Origin: Streptomyces durocortorensis
GTDB lineage: Bacteria; Actinomycetota; Actinomycetes; Streptomycetales; Streptomycetaceae
Direction of reading: 5' to 3'
Assembly: GCF_031760065.1 (NCBI RefSeq)
Contig: NZ_CP134500.1
Coordinates: forward strand, 5,828,001-5,892,000
DNA length: 64,000 bases
The notes below the pieces were generated by a model. That model ran no database searches. It was not told where the DNA came from and saw nothing but the letters and a program-made list of their open reading frames with translations. This document shows, in pieces, positions 52,897 through 62,141 of the stretch; position 1 is the first letter of the stretch, and each line of letters opens with the position of its first letter. The position numbers and the translations under genes were made by a program.

Positions 52897-54072
52897 CTAC
52901 CGACCGGCGAACTTGTCGCTCATCATCCCGAAGGTCCGCCGGGCGTCCTCACCGAGGCGCGGTCCGGCCAGCCAGCCCGAAGTGACCGGTCCGATCGAGG
53001 TGTTGGAGACCAGCATCGACTTCCCGTCCGGTCCCGCGACGAACCAGCCGCCGCCGGAGGAGCCGCCGGTCATCGTGCAGCCGATCCGGTACATCGTCGG
53101 GGTCCCGGCGCCGAGGGAGAGCCGGCCGGGACGGTCGACGCACCGGTGCATCAGCAGACCGTCGTACGGGGCGCCGGCCGGGTAGCCCCAGGCGCCCATT
53201 CCGCTGATCTGCTGGATCTCGGGGGCGTCGAAGGAGACCGGCAGCGCGTTGCCGACCGTCTCCTCCAGGGACTTCGTGCCCTTCTCCGGCTTCACGTGCA
53301 GGATCGCGTAGTCGTACGGTGCGCCCGCGCCGCCCGTCGGGCCGCCGCCGGAGATCCACTCGCCGGAGGACGCGGCCCAGTCGGCCCAGTAGGTGCCGTA
53401 GGGGGCGACCTCGTGCGGCTGCGCGGTGCGCAGCTGGGCCGCCGACTTGCCCTGGTCGTTGTACGAGGGCACGAAGACGATGTTGCGGTACCAGCCGCCG
53501 CCGGCACCCGCGTGCACACAGTGTCCGGCCGTCCACACGAGGTTCGACCGGCCGGGGTTCTTCGGGTCCTTCACGACCGTGCCCGAGCACACCATCGAGC
53601 CCTTGGGCGAGTCGAAGAAGACCTTGCCGACCGGAGCGGCGTGCCGGTGGTAGGGCAGCTTCTCGGGCTTGGCGGGCACCGGCGCGGGCACCGGGTCGCT
53701 GGCGTTCTGGCCCGCGGAGAGGTCACCGGCCGCCATCGTCCTGGCCGGATCCTCGGCCGAGGCCATCCGGTCCGGCTTCCACAGGCCGTCGATGACCGGG
53801 TTGACGAAGTCCTCGGCCTTTCGGAGCCAGGTGTCCTTGTCCCAGTTCTTCCACTCCCCGTTCTTCCACTTCTCCGGGTCCACCCCGTGCTTCTCCAGGG
53901 CCTCACCCAGGTCTCCGGGAAGACCCCCGGTGGAACCCTGCTCCCCGGACCCCTCGGTGGCCGAGGGCTTGGCCGCTGCGGCCCCGTCCTCGTCCGGGCC
54001 GCAGGCTGTCGCCGTCAGCGCGAGTGCCGCGACGAGGCCGGTGGCGGCCAGCAGCGGACGTATCGATCGCAT
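52897..54072 (-). CDS. Trypsin-like serine protease lipoprotein (copy 1)
   Basis: A 391-aa secreted trypsin-fold protein. The signal peptide ends LTATAC (lipidated Cys24). A region with WKNGEWKNWDKDTW (about 85-110) precedes the protease domain: His in WTAGHCVHAG, Asp in DYAILHV, nucleophile Ser in TGGSSGGGW. ATG 54072 (MRSIRPLL) has GGGGGA upstream. It is 60-65% like the next gene by eye and arose by duplication. Its substrate is unknown. Confidence 0.85.
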   Translation of the reverse strand: MRSIRPLLAATGLVAALALTATACGPDEDGAAAAKPSATEGSGEQGSTGGLPGDLGEALEKHGVDPEKWKNGEWKNWDKDTWLRKAEDFVNPVIDGLWKPDRMASAEDPARTMAAGDLSAGQNASDPVPAPVPAKPEKLPYHRHAAPVGKVFFDSPKGSMVCSGTVVKDPKNPGRSNLVWTAGHCVHAGAGGGWYRNIVFVPSYNDQGKSAAQLRTAQPHEVAPYGTYWADWAASSGEWISGGGPTGGAGAPYDYAILHVKPEKGTKSLEETVGNALPVSFDAPEIQQISGMGAWGYPAGAPYDGLLMHRCVDRPGRLSLGAGTPTMYRIGCTMTGGSSGGGWFVAGPDGKSMLVSNTSIGPVTSGWLAGPRLGEDARRTFGMMSDKFAGR

Positions 54073-54271
54073 GGAAGAAATCCCCCTGAACGCGTTGTGG
54101 GCTCGGAATACGTGATGCGTGGGTAGTCGGGAATGCCCGCGCTTCTGGCATGCCCGCGTCATGATCGTACGTGGCGGCCGGTGCGGAACCGGACACCGGG
54201 ACGGAGCGGCCCCCGGTCGGCAACTGCCGTGCCGGGGGCCGTCGAACGTGCCCCGCGGAGGGGTCGGGCCG

Positions 54272-55495
54272 CTACTGGCCCGCGTACTTCTGGCTGACCG
54301 CGCGGTAGACGCCCTCGGCCTCCTCGCCGAGCCGCGGTCCGGCCAGCCAGCCCGCGGTGACCGGTCCGATCGAGGTGTTCGAGACCAGGGCGGGCTTGCC
54401 GTCCTGGCCCGCAGCGACCCAGCCGCCGCCGGAGGAGCCGCCGGTCATCGTGCAGCCGATGCGGTACATGGTCGGCTGGTCCTTGCGGAGCGCCAGACGG
54501 CCCGGCTCGTCCTTGCACTGGAGCAGCTTCTGACCGTCGTACGGGGGCGCGGCCGGGTAGCCGGTCGCCGTCATGTCCGCGATCTCCGGCACGGCGGGAG
54601 CGTTGAACTCGACCGGCAGCGCCGAACCGACCGTCTCCTCCAGCGACTTGCCCGAAGCGCCCTTCTCCGGCGTCACGTGCAGCACCGCGAAGTCGTACGG
54701 CGCACCCTGCCCGCCGACCGCCGCGCCCTGCGAGATCCACTGCTCGGAGGTCTGGGCCCAGTCGCCCCACCACACGCCGTAAGGAGCGATCTTCTCCTTG
54801 GGGGCGGTCTCCAACTCCTTGAGCGACAGGCCGTCGTTGTTGTACGCCGGGACGAAGGCGATGTTGCGGTACCAGCCGCCCTTCTTGCCCGCGTGCACAC
54901 AGTGCCCGGCGGTCCACACCATGTTGGACTTGCCGGGGTTCGCCGGGTCCTTCACGACCGTCGCGGAACAGACCATCGAGCCCTGCGGGCCGTCGAACAG
55001 CAGCTTCCCGGACTCCGGGGCGCTGTCGTGGTACGGCGTGGCGACACCGGCGGCCTGGATCGGGGCGGGCGTCGGGTCCGTCACGCCCTCGTCGCCGGAG
55101 ATGTCGTTGTCGACCGGGTTCTCCGGGGGCTTGTCGGCCTCCCGCATCCGGTCCGGGTCCCAGAGGCCCTCGATGATCGGGTTGACGAAGTCCTTGGCCT
55201 CACGCAGCCACTTGTCCTTGTCCCAGTTCTTCCACTCGCCGTCCCGCCACTTGTCCGGGTCGATCCCGTGCTCCTTGAGCCGGTTCTTCAGATCGTCCGG
55301 AAGGGTGACCTTGCCATCGGACGACTGGTCCGCCGAGGCACTGGGCGTGGAGCCCGCGTTGTCCTCCTCCGGACCGCAGGCGGTGGCGGTGAGCGCGAGG
55401 ACGGCCGCGACGGCCGTCGCGGCGAACACACCGGAAGGCCTGCGCCGTGCGCGCCTCCCGGGGCGTGCGGTTTCGGTCGGGCGAATGGGTCGCAT
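54272..55495 (-). CDS. Trypsin-like serine protease lipoprotein (copy 2)
   Basis: A 407-aa paralogue of the preceding protein: lipobox LTATACG with Cys40 after an Arg-rich n-region (GRRARRR), DKWRDGEWKNWDKDKWL, His in WTAGHCVHAG, Asp in DFAVLHV and Ser in TGGSSGGGW. ATG 55495 (MRPIRPTE) has GGGGGA upstream. The two are tandem, 199 bp apart, both facing away from the siderophore operon. Conservation of all triad residues in both argues each is active. Confidence 0.85.
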   Translation of the reverse strand: MRPIRPTETARPGRRARRRPSGVFAATAVAAVLALTATACGPEEDNAGSTPSASADQSSDGKVTLPDDLKNRLKEHGIDPDKWRDGEWKNWDKDKWLREAKDFVNPIIEGLWDPDRMREADKPPENPVDNDISGDEGVTDPTPAPIQAAGVATPYHDSAPESGKLLFDGPQGSMVCSATVVKDPANPGKSNMVWTAGHCVHAGKKGGWYRNIAFVPAYNNDGLSLKELETAPKEKIAPYGVWWGDWAQTSEQWISQGAAVGGQGAPYDFAVLHVTPEKGASGKSLEETVGSALPVEFNAPAVPEIADMTATGYPAAPPYDGQKLLQCKDEPGRLALRKDQPTMYRIGCTMTGGSSGGGWVAAGQDGKPALVSNTSIGPVTAGWLAGPRLGEEAEGVYRAVSQKYAGQ

Positions 55496-55796
55496 CTGGT
55501 GATCCCCCTGGGACTTCGTCACTCGGTACTCGGTGTTGCATTACGGACACTTCGGGCGCCGGAGCAGGTGCTCCGCGCCGCTGTGCGGCCCCCACTATGC
55601 CGGTGCCGATGGTGACGGTGCGCGGCAGGTCCACGGTTCCGCCGCCGCGAGGATGTTCCGATTTACCCGTGATCCATCGTGTTCGGCGTCGTTGGTACGT
55701 ACGGGGGACACCAGGACAGCGTTCACCCGCTCAGTCCGTCCGCGCGAAATCGTACCGACGTGCAACGCAACCGTTACCACAGGAGGATCAAGAGCC
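55496..55796. other. Divergent gap protease / siderophore operon
   Basis: This 301-bp gap has no gene. Reading both strands I found no 19-bp iron box of the TTAGG-type palindrome (DmdR/IdeR), which would be expected for iron control. A strong AGGAGGA (55781-55787) serves GTG 55797. No convincing -35/-10 pair could be fixed. Confidence 0.55.
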
Positions 55797-57191
55797 GTGT
55801 CCGTGACCGAACCCGCTCCGGTGGCACCGCCTCCCGCACACGAGGGCATCCTGCGCCGCCAGTCGCTGCGTGAGTCGGCGGCCCGCACCTACGCGCGGTC
55901 CCTGCCGATCGTCCCCGTGCGGGCCCGCGGGCTCACGATCGAGGGCGCGGACGGGCGGCGCTATCTGGACTGCCTCTCCGGCGCGGGCACCCTGGCCCTC
56001 GGGCACAACCACCCCGTCGTACTCGAAGCCATCAGGAAGGTCCTCGACTCCGGCGCACCCCTGCACGTCCTCGACCTCGCCACCCCGGTCAAGGACGCCT
56101 TCACCACCGAGCTCTTCGCCACCCTGCCCCGGCAGTTCGCCGACAACGCCCGCATCCAGTTCTGCGGCCCCGCCGGTACGGACGCCGTCGAGGCCGCGCT
56201 CAAGCTGGTCCGTTCCGCGACCGGGCGCAGCGGCCTGCTGGCCTTCACCGGTGCGTACCACGGCATGACCGCCGGGGCGCTGGAGGCCTCCGGCGGTGCG
56301 AGTGACGTCCGGGTGACCCGGCTGCCCTTCCCGCAGGACTACCGCTGCCCCTTCGGCACCGGTGGCGAGGGCGGGGCGGCCCTCGCCGCCCGCTGGACCG
56401 AACACCTGCTGGACGACCGCAAGGGCGGTGTGCCCACCCCGGCCGGCATGATCGTGGAGCCGGTCCAGGGCGAGGGCGGCGTCAACCCCGCCCCCGACGC
56501 CTGGCTGCGCAGCATGCGCAGGATCACCGCGGACCGGTCCATTCCGCTCGTCGTGGACGAGGTGCAGACGGGCGTCGGCAGGACCGGCGCCTTCTGGGCC
56601 GTCGAGCACAGCGGCATCGTCCCGGACGTCATGGTCCTCTCCAAGGCGATCGGCGGCTCCCTCCCGCTCGCCGTGATCGTCTACCGCGCTGAGCTGGACC
56701 TTTGGCAGCCGGGCGCGCACGCGGGTACGTTTCGGGGCAACCAGCTCGCCATGGCGGCGGGCGCGGCCACGCTCGCGTACGTCAGGGAGAACCAACTGGC
56801 GGACCGCGCAGCGGTTCTGGGGGCCCGGATGCTCGCCCGCCTGACGGAGTTGCGGGCCCACCATCCGGCGATCGGTGACGTACGGGGGCGTGGACTGATG
56901 ATCGGCCTGGAGCTGGTGGATCCCGAGAGCGCGCCCCTGCCCGCCGAGGCCGGCGACCCCGACCCGGCACCGCCTCCGGACCCGGCCCTCGCCCTCGCCG
57001 TCCAGCAGGAATGCCTGCGCCGCGGCCTCATCGTCGAACTGGGCGGCCGGCACGGTGCCGTGGTCCGCCTCCTGCCTCCCCTCACCCTCACCGACGAACA
57101 GGCGAGTGCCGTCGTCGACCGTCTCGCCGACGCGCTGGCGGCCGCAGAACGTTTGCCGCACCGTCGGGCCACCGCCGGGTCGATCATCTGA
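55797..57191 (+). CDS. Diaminobutyrate-type class III aminotransferase
   Basis: A 464-aa PLP enzyme of the ornithine/diaminobutyrate aminotransferase class, closest in motif to RhbA/EctB-type diaminobutyrate-2-oxoglutarate aminotransferases. PLP Lys283 (VLSKAIGGS), the VDEVQTGVGRTG Asp, and GPAGTDAVEAALKLVR phosphate-binding loop are intact. It should convert aspartate semialdehyde to 2,4-diaminobutyrate, a siderophore building block. GTG 55797 follows AGGAGGA. It is first of four co-oriented genes. An ectoine role is unlikely because ectA and ectC are absent. Confidence 0.85.
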   Translation: MSVTEPAPVAPPPAHEGILRRQSLRESAARTYARSLPIVPVRARGLTIEGADGRRYLDCLSGAGTLALGHNHPVVLEAIRKVLDSGAPLHVLDLATPVKDAFTTELFATLPRQFADNARIQFCGPAGTDAVEAALKLVRSATGRSGLLAFTGAYHGMTAGALEASGGASDVRVTRLPFPQDYRCPFGTGGEGGAALAARWTEHLLDDRKGGVPTPAGMIVEPVQGEGGVNPAPDAWLRSMRRITADRSIPLVVDEVQTGVGRTGAFWAVEHSGIVPDVMVLSKAIGGSLPLAVIVYRAELDLWQPGAHAGTFRGNQLAMAAGAATLAYVRENQLADRAAVLGARMLARLTELRAHHPAIGDVRGRGLMIGLELVDPESAPLPAEAGDPDPAPPPDPALALAVQQECLRRGLIVELGGRHGAVVRLLPPLTLTDEQASAVVDRLADALAAAERLPHRRATAGSII

Positions 57192-57219
57192 TCCCGGAAT
57201 CCTCACAAGGAAGAGCGCC

Positions 57220-59124
57220 GTGAACCCCACCCCCGCGCCCGAGGCCGACGGCCCCGGTACCCCCCAGCACCGAGGGCAGGACGGACCGGCCGCCCCCGGC
57301 ACGGTCGAGGCGACGACCGTGCCCCGACAGAAAGCCGCCCACCACCCGAACCCCCCTTCATGCGGGCCGGGTCCGGGACCGGAGGCGCCGGAGGACCAGG
57401 GCCTGGGGCCCGACCCCCTCTATCACCCGGACCCGCGGCGGGCGGCCGACACGGCGGGCACCGAGAGCCTTCTGCGGTGCTGGACCCGGGAGACGGGCCT
57501 GCCCCGTCCCGACGGCGGCACCCTGCGTGTGGTTTTCCCGGCCAGCGGCACCGCGCTCCTCGTCCCCGTGCACTACTGGTCCGCCACCGGCGCCCACCGC
57601 TTCGGCGCTCCCGCGCTGGAGAACGCCCCCGCCGGAGCCCCGCCCGCCGACGCCGTCACCGTCGCCGCCCTCATCGCCCGCGAGAGCGGCGAGAGCGGGG
57701 CGGGCGACCTGGTCGGCCGGGTCGCCGACTCCGTACGCCACACCGCGGGCTTCATCGAGCAGCGGCGGCGCAGCCCGGCCGACCCCGCCGAGGCCGACCT
57801 CTTCCTCACCGCCGAACAGTCGCTGCTGCTGGGCCACCCCCTTCACCCGACCCCCAAGAGCCGCGAAGGCCTCTCCGAAACGGAGTCCCGCCGCTATTCA
57901 CCGGAGCTCCACGGCTCTTTCCCGCTCCACTGGTTCGCCGTCGACCGGTCGCTGACCGCCACCGACTCCGCTTGGGACGAGGGCGGCCCGGCCACCGCCG
58001 AGGAGCTGCTCGCCCCGCACGCCGAAGGCCTCCGCCCGCCCCCCGGCACCGTCGCCGTCCCCGTACACCCCTGGCAGGCCGCCGACCTGCTCCACCGGCC
58101 CCAGCTCCGGGCCCTCGTGGAGAGCGGCCTGTTGCACGACCTCGGCCCGCACGGCGAGCACTGGCACCCCACCTCCTCCATCCGTACCGTGCACCGGCCC
58201 GGCGCGCGGGTGATGCTCAAGCTCTCCCTCGGCGTCCGCATCACCAACTCCCGCCGCGAGAACCTCCGCAAGGAGCTGCACCGGGGCGTCGAGGTCCACC
58301 GCCTCCTGTCGACCGGCCTCGCCGAGCGCTGGCAGCGGGAACACCCCGGCTTCGACATCGTCCGCGACCCCGCCTGGCTCGCCGTCGACGACCCCGAGGG
58401 AGCCCCCGTCCCCGGGCTCGACGTGATGCTCCGTCACAACCCCTTCGGCCCGGGCGACGACGCTGCCTGCATCGCCGGGCTCACCGCCCAGCGCCCCCGG
58501 CCCGGGCAGCCGGGCATGCGCTCCCGGCTCGCCGAGGTCGTCGACCACCTGGCCACCCGCACCGGCCGCGCCACCCACGAGGTCTCGGCCGATTGGTTCG
58601 GGCGCTACCTGGACCACGTGGTCCGCCCGGTCCTCTGGCTCGACGCCCACGCGGGCATCGCGCTCGAAGCCCACCAGCAGAACACCCTGGTCCTCCTCGA
58701 CCCGGACGGCCGGCCCGTCGGCGGACGCTACCGCGACAACCAGGGCTACTACTTCCGCGACTCCCGCCGCGCCGAGCTGGAACAGCGGCTGCCCGGCATC
58801 GGCACGGTCAGCGACACGTTCGTCTCCGACCCGGTCACCGACGAGCGCTTCGCCTACTACCTCGGCATCAACAACGTCCTCGGCCTGATCGGGGCGTTCG
58901 GAGCCCAGCGGCTGGCCGACGAACAGGAACTCCTCACCGTCCTCCGCCAATTCCTCACCGAGACCGCGGAACTGGGCTCGCCGCTGCCCGCGTATCTCCT
59001 GGAGAACCGCCAACTGCGCTGCAAGGCCAATCTGCTGACCCGGCTGCACGGCCTCGACGAGCTGGTCGGACCGGTCGACACCCAGTCCGTCTATGTCACC
59101 ATCGCCAACCCGCTGTACAGCTGA
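57220..59124 (+). CDS. IucA/IucC-family siderophore synthetase 1
   Basis: A 634-aa NRPS-independent siderophore (NIS) synthetase that joins a carboxylic acid (citrate type) to an amine or hydroxyl using ATP. The conserved GHPLHPTPKSR loop (about residues 206-216), PVHPWQ, TSSIRTV and LKLSLGVRITNSRR are intact, as is the C-terminal FhuF-like part (ALEAHQQNTLV, RDNQGYYF). The first 60 residues are a Pro/Gly-rich extension. GTG 57220 has AAGGAAGA upstream, 28 bp after the aminotransferase. Confidence 0.9.
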   Translation: MNPTPAPEADGPGTPQHRGQDGPAAPGTVEATTVPRQKAAHHPNPPSCGPGPGPEAPEDQGLGPDPLYHPDPRRAADTAGTESLLRCWTRETGLPRPDGGTLRVVFPASGTALLVPVHYWSATGAHRFGAPALENAPAGAPPADAVTVAALIARESGESGAGDLVGRVADSVRHTAGFIEQRRRSPADPAEADLFLTAEQSLLLGHPLHPTPKSREGLSETESRRYSPELHGSFPLHWFAVDRSLTATDSAWDEGGPATAEELLAPHAEGLRPPPGTVAVPVHPWQAADLLHRPQLRALVESGLLHDLGPHGEHWHPTSSIRTVHRPGARVMLKLSLGVRITNSRRENLRKELHRGVEVHRLLSTGLAERWQREHPGFDIVRDPAWLAVDDPEGAPVPGLDVMLRHNPFGPGDDAACIAGLTAQRPRPGQPGMRSRLAEVVDHLATRTGRATHEVSADWFGRYLDHVVRPVLWLDAHAGIALEAHQQNTLVLLDPDGRPVGGRYRDNQGYYFRDSRRAELEQRLPGIGTVSDTFVSDPVTDERFAYYLGINNVLGLIGAFGAQRLADEQELLTVLRQFLTETAELGSPLPAYLLENRQLRCKANLLTRLHGLDELVGPVDTQSVYVTIANPLYS

Positions 59125-59130
59125 GCACCC

Positions 59131-59196
59131 GCACCAGAGAGACTCCGACCGCACCCGCACCGGAGAAACTCACCGACCGCACCCGGTCCAGAGAGG
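59131..59196 (+). repeat. 26-28 bp repeats between synthetase 1 and acyltransferase
   Basis: The segment CACCAGAGAGACTC-CGACCGCACC is followed by CACCGGAGAAACTCACCGAC-CGCACC and then GGTCCAGAGAGG, two and a half degenerate copies. The last copy provides the GAGAGGAG ribosome site of the next gene. Confidence 0.7.
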
Positions 59197-59207
59197 AGAG
59201 CGCCACC

Positions 59208-60032
59208 GTGCCTCCCGCCGACGCGTCCGCGGAACCCGACGCCGTATTACCGGAGCACCAGGGCCCGGCCGAACGGTACGGGAGCGGGAGCGCCGGAGTC
59301 GAGGACACCCTCGACCTCAAGCTCACCGAGGAGCTCCTCGCCCTGATCGCCGACGAAGAGGAACCCGGCGAGGGGCAGCGCGAGGGGCGGCGCGAGGACC
59401 AGGGCGGGAAGTCGGCCACGGAGGCCCGGGGGGCATGCGCGGCCCGGCCCGGCAGCGTCCGTGAGCTGCTGGGCGACCCCGTGACCTGGCCGCCCGCGAC
59501 CACGGAGGCGGGCGGGTTCCGCCTTCTGCCCGTCCGGCTGGAGCGCGATCTCACCGTCCTCACCCGGTGGATGAACGACCCCGCCGTGGCCGCCTTCTGG
59601 GAGCTGGCCGGGCCCGCATCCGTCACCGCCGGCCACCTGAGGACCCAGCTCGAAGGGGACGGCCGCAGCATCCCCTGCCTCGGCCTGCTCGACGGAACGC
59701 CCATGAGCTACTGGGAGATCTACCGCGCCGACCTCGACCCGCTGGCCCGCCACTACCCGGCCCGCCCCCATGACACCGGAGTCCACCTCCTCATCGGGGG
59801 CGTGAAGAACCGTGGCCGGGGAATGGGCACCACTCTGCTCCGCGCCGTCGCCGACCTTGTCCTGGACAACCTTCCGCAGTGCGGACGGGTCGTCGCCGAG
59901 CCGGACCTGCGCAACACCCCGTCCGTATCCGCGTTCCTCAGCGCCGGCTTCCGCTTCTCCGCCGAAGTGGATCTCCCCGACAAACGCGCCGCCCTGATGA
60001 TCCGCGACCGTATGCACCGAGCCCAGCTGTGA
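59208..60032 (+). CDS. IucB/RhbD-like GNAT acyltransferase
   Basis: A 274-aa acyltransferase. The C-terminal 175 residues are the siderophore Acetyltransf_8/GNAT domain (LTRWMNDPAVAAFWELAG, SYWEIYRADLDPLARHY, DTGVHLLIGG, RGRGMGTTLLRAV), which acylates amino or hydroxylamino groups. The first 90 residues are an acidic Glu/Asp-rich extension (LTEELLALIADEEEPGEG) absent from IucB. GTG 59208 has GAGAGGAG upstream. With no N-hydroxylase in the operon, the acceptor may be an amine such as diaminobutyrate, or be hydroxylated elsewhere. Confidence 0.85.
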   Translation: MPPADASAEPDAVLPEHQGPAERYGSGSAGVEDTLDLKLTEELLALIADEEEPGEGQREGRREDQGGKSATEARGACAARPGSVRELLGDPVTWPPATTEAGGFRLLPVRLERDLTVLTRWMNDPAVAAFWELAGPASVTAGHLRTQLEGDGRSIPCLGLLDGTPMSYWEIYRADLDPLARHYPARPHDTGVHLLIGGVKNRGRGMGTTLLRAVADLVLDNLPQCGRVVAEPDLRNTPSVSAFLSAGFRFSAEVDLPDKRAALMIRDRMHRAQL

Positions 60033-60092
60033 CCAACTCGCCGCACCATCCACACCGCTCGAACCTCATAGGTTCCATCCGGAGGAGTCCCC

Positions 60093-62135
60093 GTGCCGAC
60101 ATATCCCGCGAGCCATGATTCAGCCGAGACCCCGCAGCTGTTCAGCCCTCCGGAGCTGAACCGGGAGATCTGGGACCGGGCCGCAGCGCGGCTGCTCGCC
60201 AAGATGCTCGGCGAGTTCGCCTACGAGAAGATCATCGAGCCCGTCCGCCAGCCCGGCCCCGGCGGACTGCACCGGCTGACCCTCGACGACGGGGGAGTAC
60301 TCCACTTCACGGCCCGCCGCGGCGTCTACGGCAGCTGGCGCGTCGACCCCGACTCGATCGCGGAGACCCGGCGGCCCGTCGAGGAGACCCGTCGGCCCCC
60401 GGACGCCCAGGCGGACTCGCCGGCTCATGCGTCTGCCGACGCCCTCGCCGACGCGCACCCCAACGGCACGCCCACGACCGCCCCCGCCAACGGCGCGCCC
60501 GCCCCCGGTGGCCCCGACGCACAGTCCAACGGCCGGCCCACCGCCGGTCACGCGGACACCCACTCCAACGGTTCGTCCGCCGCGACGCGCCCGTTCCGCG
60601 ACCCGCTGCGCTTCCTCACCCGGGCCCGCGGCCTCCTCGGACTCGACGGCGCGACCCTCGGCCACCTCATCCGCGAGCTGACCCTCACCCTCACCGCCGA
60701 CGCCCGCCTCGACCACACCGCGCTCACCGCGGACCGGCTCGCGGCCCTGGACTACGCGGATCTGGAAGGCCATCAGACCGGCCACCCCTGGCTGGTGGCC
60801 AGCAAGGGGCGGCTCGGCTTCTCGGCCGCCGACGCGGCCCGCTACACCCCCGAGACCCGCGTCCCGCTCCGGCTGCCGTGGATCGCGGTCAGCACCCGCA
60901 TCGCGCAGTACCGGGGCGTCGGCCGCCTCACCGTCCCCGGCCGCTTGTACGCCGAAGAGCTCGACCCGGCAGTCCGGGAGACCTTCGCCGAGATACTGCG
61001 GGCCCGGGGCCTCGACCCCGAGGGCTACTTCTACCTCCCCGTACACCCCTGGCAGTGGGACGAATGGATCGTTCCGCTCTTCGCCCCGGCCATCGCCGAC
61101 GGCGACATCGTGGCGCTGCGCACCGACGGCGACGAACGGCTCCCGCAGCAGTCGATCCGCACGTTCGCCAACGTGGCACGACCGGAGCGGCACACGGTGA
61201 AGCTGCCGCTCTCCATCCTCAACACCCTGGTCTGGCGCGGTCTGCCGACCGAACGCACCGTCGCCGCCCCCGCCGTCACGGACTGGGTGCAGGGCCTGTG
61301 CGAGGGCGACCCCTTCCTCCGTGACACCTGCCGGGTGATCCTCCTCGGCGAAGTCGCCTCCGTGACCGTCGAACATCCGCTGTACGACCACCTTCCCGAA
61401 GCGCCCTACCAGTACAAGGAAGTCCTCGGCGCGATCTGGCGGGAGCCCCTGCCGCCGCGCCTCGCCCCGGGTGAACGGGCCCGGACGCTCGCCTCTCTCC
61501 TGCATACGGACCCGGGGGGCCGCGCGTTCACCGCGGAGCTGGTCGAGCGCTCCGGACTGTCCCCGGACACCTGGCTCAAGCGGCTCTTCGCCGCCCTGCT
61601 GCCGCCCCTGCTGCACTTCCTGTACCGCTACGGCACCGTCTTCTCCCCGCACGGCGAGAACGCCATCGTCGTCTTCGACGAGAACGACGTGCCCGTACGC
61701 CTCGCGATCAAGGACTTCGTCGACGACGTCAACATCAGCGCCCACCCGCTGCCGGAGCACGCCACGATGCCCGAGGAGGTGCGCGCCGTCCTCCTCACCG
61801 AGGAGCCGTCCTTCCTCACCCAGTTCATCCACTCCGGCCTCTTCGTCGGTGTCTTCCGCTATCTCTCCCCCCTGTGCGAGGAGCAGCTCGGCGTCTCCGA
61901 GGACGAGTTCTGGTCACTCGTCCGGGCGGAGATCGTGCGCCACCACGCCCGCTTCCCGGAGCTCAAGGAGCGGTTCGAGCTGTTCGACATGCTCACCCCG
62001 GAGATCGAGCGCCTCTGTCTGAACCGCAACCGTCTGCATGTGGACGGCTACCGTGACCGGGCCAGCCGCCCGCACGCGGCCATTCACGGCACGGTGCCGA
62101 ACCCCCTGCACCCCTCCGCACGCGTCCGGGAGTGA
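60093..62135 (+). CDS. IucA/IucC-family siderophore synthetase 2
   Basis: A 680-aa NIS synthetase. Key blocks: HPWLVASKGRLGFS (corresponding to GHPxHPxxKxR but with His-Pro then Lys-Gly-Arg), LPVHPWQWDEWI, LPQQSIRTFAN, KLPLSILNTLVWRGLP and the C-terminal YRYGTVFSPHGENAIVV. Residues about 95-167 are an inserted low-complexity Ala/Pro/Asn-Gly region (repeated SNG/ANG) between the first two blocks. GTG 60093 has GGAGGAG upstream. It differs strongly from synthetase 1, so each should catalyse a different condensation. Confidence 0.9.
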   Translation: MPTYPASHDSAETPQLFSPPELNREIWDRAAARLLAKMLGEFAYEKIIEPVRQPGPGGLHRLTLDDGGVLHFTARRGVYGSWRVDPDSIAETRRPVEETRRPPDAQADSPAHASADALADAHPNGTPTTAPANGAPAPGGPDAQSNGRPTAGHADTHSNGSSAATRPFRDPLRFLTRARGLLGLDGATLGHLIRELTLTLTADARLDHTALTADRLAALDYADLEGHQTGHPWLVASKGRLGFSAADAARYTPETRVPLRLPWIAVSTRIAQYRGVGRLTVPGRLYAEELDPAVRETFAEILRARGLDPEGYFYLPVHPWQWDEWIVPLFAPAIADGDIVALRTDGDERLPQQSIRTFANVARPERHTVKLPLSILNTLVWRGLPTERTVAAPAVTDWVQGLCEGDPFLRDTCRVILLGEVASVTVEHPLYDHLPEAPYQYKEVLGAIWREPLPPRLAPGERARTLASLLHTDPGGRAFTAELVERSGLSPDTWLKRLFAALLPPLLHFLYRYGTVFSPHGENAIVVFDENDVPVRLAIKDFVDDVNISAHPLPEHATMPEEVRAVLLTEEPSFLTQFIHSGLFVGVFRYLSPLCEEQLGVSEDEFWSLVRAEIVRHHARFPELKERFELFDMLTPEIERLCLNRNRLHVDGYRDRASRPHAAIHGTVPNPLHPSARVRE

Positions 62136-62141
62136 TCGCCG

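Noticed and set aside
55496..55796. An iron-box operator for the siderophore operon
   Set aside because: No TTAGG-type palindrome was found on either strand; absence by eye is not proof, but no site can be supported.
55797..57191. Ectoine-pathway EctB
   Set aside because: No ectA or ectC nearby; the operon partners are NIS synthetases, so siderophore precursor supply is the better role.
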